Of a stretch of 61,452 nt of DNA, positions 58,324 to 61,452 are shown one piece after another (position 1 is the first letter of the stretch; each line of letters begins with the position of its first letter). The stretch is taken from the NCBI RefSeq assembly GCF_035916755.1, contig NZ_JAYWIX010000010.1, forward strand, positions 1 to 61,452, read 5' to 3'. The translations under genes were made by a program, and so were the position numbers. The notes below the pieces were generated by a model. The model did no database searches, had not been told where the DNA came from, and saw nothing but the letters and a program-made list of their open reading frames with translations. This DNA is from Rothia sp035916755 (GTDB lineage: Bacteria > Actinomycetota > Actinomycetes > Actinomycetales > Micrococcaceae).

Positions 58324-59337
58324 ATGACTACAAAATTTTCACGTCGTCTTTTCCTATCGGGTCTTTCTGCCGGTACTGTCGCTGGCTTCTCTGCCTGTGG
58401 CCAGGAGAAAATCGAACGAATTGTGCCTACTGAAACCGCTACAGCGGCTACTTCAAGTGCAACTGCATCAGGCTCGGACCCGCGGAAATGGTCACATTAT
58501 GGCGATTCATTTACTGCTTCTGGCCTACTCGCACAGGAGCTTGAAGCACTTACGGGATACACTCATATATCTGCTGGAGTAGCTGGCGATACCTCTATGG
58601 CTGGTGCATTTAGAGCAGGCGCTTTAGAACTAGAAGTAGGATTTGAGAATAATCTGATTCCTGCAGAGGGACCTGCCTTAGTTACTGCTATGAGCATAGA
58701 GCCTAACCCAGTTGCAGCAAATTACTGGCATTACCCTTGTGAGGTGCTGGGAATCAATGGGTACCTTATGCGTGAGTATGGTGTATTAGAAACGTATTTC
58801 TACCGTGATTCTCCCGGCAATGAAATTCAAGCAGAGCCTATGAACGCTGTATACCTAGACCCGGCTACACCTACTAATACTTTGACCGAGGGAACCCGCG
58901 GGAAATATTCACTTATTGTAGGTTTCGGTCGTAACGATATTGATACAAGAGTTACTAGTGAGCAAACTATCCAGTATATTCGCGATATTCTAGAGACAAA
59001 TACAGATACCGGTGCACGACACCTGGTATGGGATGTTCCACCGTGGGTTTCAGAGCCTTTAGGCTCAGAGGCCCGGCAACCAGTGGACGAGATTAATTCT
59101 CTGCTTGAAGAATCTTTTGGTGAAATTTTTATTACGCCTGTGAGGTGGATTCTTGAAAACCCGGGTGAAGCGTTTAGCGCAGCTAAGGTTGGTATGACTG
59201 AAAGAGATCAGACTGATATTGATAATGGAGTAATTCCGGAGTCATTTAGGATTGACGATATGGGGCATTTTAATGAAGCAGGCGCTCGGGCCTGGGCACA
59301 TGCCGTTTACCAAGAAATAAAGAAGCGCGGCTGGTAA
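58324..59337 (+). CDS. SGNH-hydrolase-like lipoprotein
   Basis: A 337-residue exported protein: twin-arginine-like SRRLFLSGLSAG and lipobox FSAC (Cys25), then a Thr/Ala/Ser-rich spacer, then an SGNH fold with GDSF (nucleophile Ser62), GVAGDTS, GFGRND and DMGH (Asp312, His315). It probably deacylates a surface glycan outside the membrane. It is A/T-rich relative to its neighbours. It lies between the glycosyltransferase and the acyltransferase, one making esters and one likely removing them. Confidence 0.78.
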   Translation: MTTKFSRRLFLSGLSAGTVAGFSACGQEKIERIVPTETATAATSSATASGSDPRKWSHYGDSFTASGLLAQELEALTGYTHISAGVAGDTSMAGAFRAGALELEVGFENNLIPAEGPALVTAMSIEPNPVAANYWHYPCEVLGINGYLMREYGVLETYFYRDSPGNEIQAEPMNAVYLDPATPTNTLTEGTRGKYSLIVGFGRNDIDTRVTSEQTIQYIRDILETNTDTGARHLVWDVPPWVSEPLGSEARQPVDEINSLLEESFGEIFITPVRWILENPGEAFSAAKVGMTERDQTDIDNGVIPESFRIDDMGHFNEAGARAWAHAVYQEIKKRGW

Positions 59338-59390
59338 ACCATCTTTAGCATTGCATAAAACTTCTTTATCGATGTAAATAATAATTTTTT

Positions 59391-59424
59391 CCTGGGGAGG
59401 GGTAGCACCTCTCCCAAGGTTTTT
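59391..59424. terminator. Terminator between the SGNH lipoprotein and acyltransferase genes
   Basis: CCTGGGGAGGGGT pairs with ACCTCTCCCAAGG (mismatches at two positions), preceded by TTTTTT and followed by TTTTT, so it could act in both directions. Confidence 0.65.
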
Positions 59425-59440
59425 ACATGGCAAGGGAACC

Positions 59441-61168
59441 ATGAACACAGCTACCACATCACATGGCTACCGGCATAGAGCCACCGGCACACAGCGAGCC
59501 GATATCCAGGGCCTGCGGGCCGTAGCCGTCCTACTCGTCATCGCCCAGCACTTCTGGAATGTACCCCAGGGCGGTTTCATCGGTGTTGACATATTCTTCG
59601 TGCTATCTGGCTTCCTCATCTCAGGAATTATCCTACGAGATATCCAGCAGCATGGACGGGTGCGATTGCCTCGTTTCTACGCTCGCCGTCTGCGTCGTAT
59701 TATGCCTGTAGCTCTATTCGTCTCGGCCATTACCGTTGTTCTTGCCTGGTTCACCTGGTTCACCCCTCAGGCCTTGCAATACACCCTTGATGCCATCTGG
59801 TCGAATCTCTGGGTAGCTAACTGGCATTTCGCAGGAGCTGGAACAGATTACCTGGCTCATTCCGCTAACCCCTCTCCCTTTCAGCATTATTGGTCTCTGT
59901 CTGTTGAAGAGCAGTTCTACGTAGCTTGGCCTCTGGTGCTGACTTTGGCCTGGGCTATAGGTAGCAGGTTCAAAAAACCAGAACGCGCGGTTGATATTGC
60001 AATTATCGCGACTATTATTCTTTCTGCGCTATGGGCAGTTCTCTTCACAGACTACCGAGCACAGTGGGCCTACTTCGATACCATTTCACGAGCCTGTGAA
60101 TTCGCGATTGGTGCCTTGGCCGCACGACTAGGCGCTAGAAGGAAATACAGCCAATACCTTGGCCTAGTGGGGCTTGCTCTGCTCCTCGTCTCTGCATTTA
60201 CTATTACTGCTGCAACTCCTTTCCCCGGACCCTTCGCCCTTGTCCCTGCGATTGCAACAGCCTTAGTGCTATTGCCTCAACAGCAGACAGTTCCCGTGGT
60301 GATTGGACTTGAAAATCCTGTCATGCGATGGATCGGTGATATCTCATATTCGCTCTATTTATGGCATTTTCCCGTCCTTATTTTCATGACAACCTGGTTC
60401 AGTAACTCCAACCTGGTTCTGCTGGGGTGCCTGGTGTTGACATTCGGACTCTCAGCGCTCTCTTACTACCTTGTAGAGAACCCCCTCCGCCATTCGAACC
60501 TACTTCGTAGCTGGGAAAAGCAAGAGCGAAACCAACTGCCCTCAACCTGGATTAAGGCTGGAAACCTGGTATCTGCCACTATCCTGGTTGCCATTGCAGC
60601 TATGACCGTATGGCAGTTTATGCCCTCAAAATACGCTGTGCTTGCGCCTCAGACCATGAACGTAGAACGAGCGTCAGCAACAACTACTTACAACACACTG
60701 GAAGAAGTCGAGAACGCTATTGCAAACTCAACTCAATCAGAGTGGAGTGACCAGCTTATCCCTTCACCCAACCAACTCACCCAGGAGCAGATGGGCGAAG
60801 CAATGGCCCCATCGACTTCCTGCGCTGTAGGATTTGGAGCCACAGACTTAAAGCTCTGTGAATGGGGTGCAAGCGAAGAGTCTGCTCAACGCACAATACT
60901 TGTTATTGGCGACTCAGTCGCAATGGCCTGGACTCCAGCAGTTGTTGCAGCGAGCGAGGCAACAGACCGAGTCGTCGCTGCTGGTGTAGGCTCTTGCTCA
61001 ATTATGTCGATTCGCCAGGAAGCCGATTTTGAAGCGAGCGGATTCGCTGAAAAATGTGCAACCACACGTGAAGCTATGAGGCTTATTCAAAAGTCCCACC
61101 CGCAGCCAAAAACACCAACCCCCGCACCACCGCAAACACCCGCCCATACAACCCCAACGGCCGCCTAA
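59441..61168 (+). CDS. Acyltransferase (AT3 plus SGNH domain), interrupted by an IS element
   Basis: A 575-residue readable frame of an OafA-type enzyme. Residues ~15-400 are the acyltransferase-3 domain: DIQGLRAVAVLLVIAQHFWN with the catalytic histidine, FFVLSGFLISGII, and RRLRRIMPVA. After a linker the periplasmic SGNH domain begins: VIGDSVAMAW with Asp491-Ser492. The usual remainder of SGNH (about 80-100 residues with the DxxH motif) is missing: from about residue 547 the frame enters the IS element and ends in a Pro/Thr-rich read-through tail (KTPTPAPPQTPAHTTPTAA). The product is therefore likely inactive in the SGNH half. AAGGGAACC before the ATG. Confidence 0.82.
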   Translation: MNTATTSHGYRHRATGTQRADIQGLRAVAVLLVIAQHFWNVPQGGFIGVDIFFVLSGFLISGIILRDIQQHGRVRLPRFYARRLRRIMPVALFVSAITVVLAWFTWFTPQALQYTLDAIWSNLWVANWHFAGAGTDYLAHSANPSPFQHYWSLSVEEQFYVAWPLVLTLAWAIGSRFKKPERAVDIAIIATIILSALWAVLFTDYRAQWAYFDTISRACEFAIGALAARLGARRKYSQYLGLVGLALLLVSAFTITAATPFPGPFALVPAIATALVLLPQQQTVPVVIGLENPVMRWIGDISYSLYLWHFPVLIFMTTWFSNSNLVLLGCLVLTFGLSALSYYLVENPLRHSNLLRSWEKQERNQLPSTWIKAGNLVSATILVAIAAMTVWQFMPSKYAVLAPQTMNVERASATTTYNTLEEVENAIANSTQSEWSDQLIPSPNQLTQEQMGEAMAPSTSCAVGFGATDLKLCEWGASEESAQRTILVIGDSVAMAWTPAVVAASEATDRVVAAGVGSCSIMSIRQEADFEASGFAEKCATTREAMRLIQKSHPQPKTPTPAPPQTPAHTTPTAA

Positions 61169-61452
61169 ACCCCGTATGAAGAATCCGCCAAGTCTTGATG
61201 TGAGCGATAACCCGCTCCACCACCGACCGCAGCCGATTCAGCACCCGATTATTCCGCCTCTGCTCCCGACTCAGCCGCTGACCCGGCTTGCGCCTGGCCG
61301 GGGTAGCCAACCCCAACCCGATATAGCCCTTATCAGCCACAGTGCTCTCATCAAGATATCTTTCCAAGCCATGATGTTTGAAGGCGTAAGCATCATGCCT
61401 GGCCCCGGGCACCGGGTCTGTGATAGCCAGCAACTTTCCATCCAAGGTGCAA
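61080..61452 (-). mobile_element. IS5-family insertion sequence, partial
   Basis: The left (transposase 3') end of an insertion sequence runs into the window edge. The boundary is where the acyltransferase sequence stops resembling its family, between about 61079 and 61106; GGCTTATTCAAAAGTCCC at 61080 could be the terminal inverted repeat. The other end and target duplication are outside the window. Confidence 0.75.
61083..61452 (-). CDS. IS5-family transposase, C-terminal part
   Basis: The frame is open to the window edge. The visible 123 residues hold the end of a DDE domain: ITDPVPGARHDAYAF, then the ADKGYIG segment with the second aspartate, and NRLRSVVERVIAHIKTWRIL with the catalytic glutamate (ERVIAHIK), typical of IS5/IS427-like transposases (DDE_Tnp_4). 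The stop TAA is 61083-61085. It is inserted into and opposite to the acyltransferase gene. Confidence 0.88.
   Translation of the reverse strand, partial: CTLDGKLLAITDPVPGARHDAYAFKHHGLERYLDESTVADKGYIGLGLATPARRKPGQRLSREQRRNNRVLNRLRSVVERVIAHIKTWRILHTGFRRPLGLYGRVFAVVRGLVFLAAGGTFE

Overview
The window is a chromosomal segment of a high-GC Gram-positive actinobacterium, most likely a member of the Micrococcaceae close to Rothia. This is inferred from the gene order (rpsB-tsf-pyrH-frr-cdsA ... dxr ... rseP-ispG-GNAT-proS ... rimP-nusA-rnpM-infB-rbfA-truB ... ribF ... rpsO-pnp), actinobacterial protein types (LGFP repeats, DivIVA-domain protein, DUF4081 GNAT, a long Ala/Pro/Gly-rich IF-2 N-terminus), use of GTG/TTG starts, and fermentative genes (pyruvate formate-lyase) that suit a facultative oral or mucosal organism. 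The genus is inference.

Layout. 1-1340: end of a secreted LGFP-repeat protein and a converging M23-type peptidase. 1340-6590: structured leader, then rpsB, tsf, pyrH, frr, cdsA and a DivIVA-domain protein (translation, UMP synthesis, phospholipid synthesis). 6700-12350: accessory genes between cdsA and dxr: DUF485/ActP acetate symporter pair, GlsB-like stress protein, ABC exporter, esterase. 12369-13673: dxr. 13784-17202 (minus): a pyruvate formate-lyase operon in which the enzyme is split into a core polypeptide and a separate 83-residue glycyl-radical polypeptide, followed by the activase. 17626-21591: rseP, ispG, GNAT. 21767-25401: secreted LGFP-like protein and proS. 25511-36320: TSUP permease, DUF4439-like protein, rimP, nusA, rnpM (ylxR, with an apparent CTG start), infB, rbfA, truB, two small membrane proteins, ribF. 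36460-38543 (minus): aldo/keto reductase and an overlapping luxS-mtn pair (methyl cycle, AI-2). 39246-41978: rpsO and pnp, each behind a structured leader.

42208 to the end is an exopolysaccharide/capsule locus of the Wzx/Wzy type: five glycosyltransferases, an aldo/keto reductase, a GMC oxidoreductase, a WcaF-like acetyltransferase, a Wzy-like polymerase, two membrane acyltransferases, a nucleotide-sugar dehydrogenase, a low-molecular-weight tyrosine phosphatase, a BY-kinase/co-polymerase, a Wzx flippase and an SGNH lipoprotein. The last acyltransferase is interrupted by an IS5-type element that runs off the window.

The most unusual content: (1) the naturally split pyruvate formate-lyase; (2) four ~100-114 bp intergenic elements in two related families (A at 19002 and 34692, B at 14969 and 32653) that keep a core motif but carry different, self-complementary outer arms, one of them lying exactly between the two PFL halves; (3) two copies of an unrelated ~65-70 bp palindrome at 11240 and 25411; (4) structured leaders of rpsB, infB, rpsO and pnp. 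No tRNA, rRNA or CRISPR array was found.
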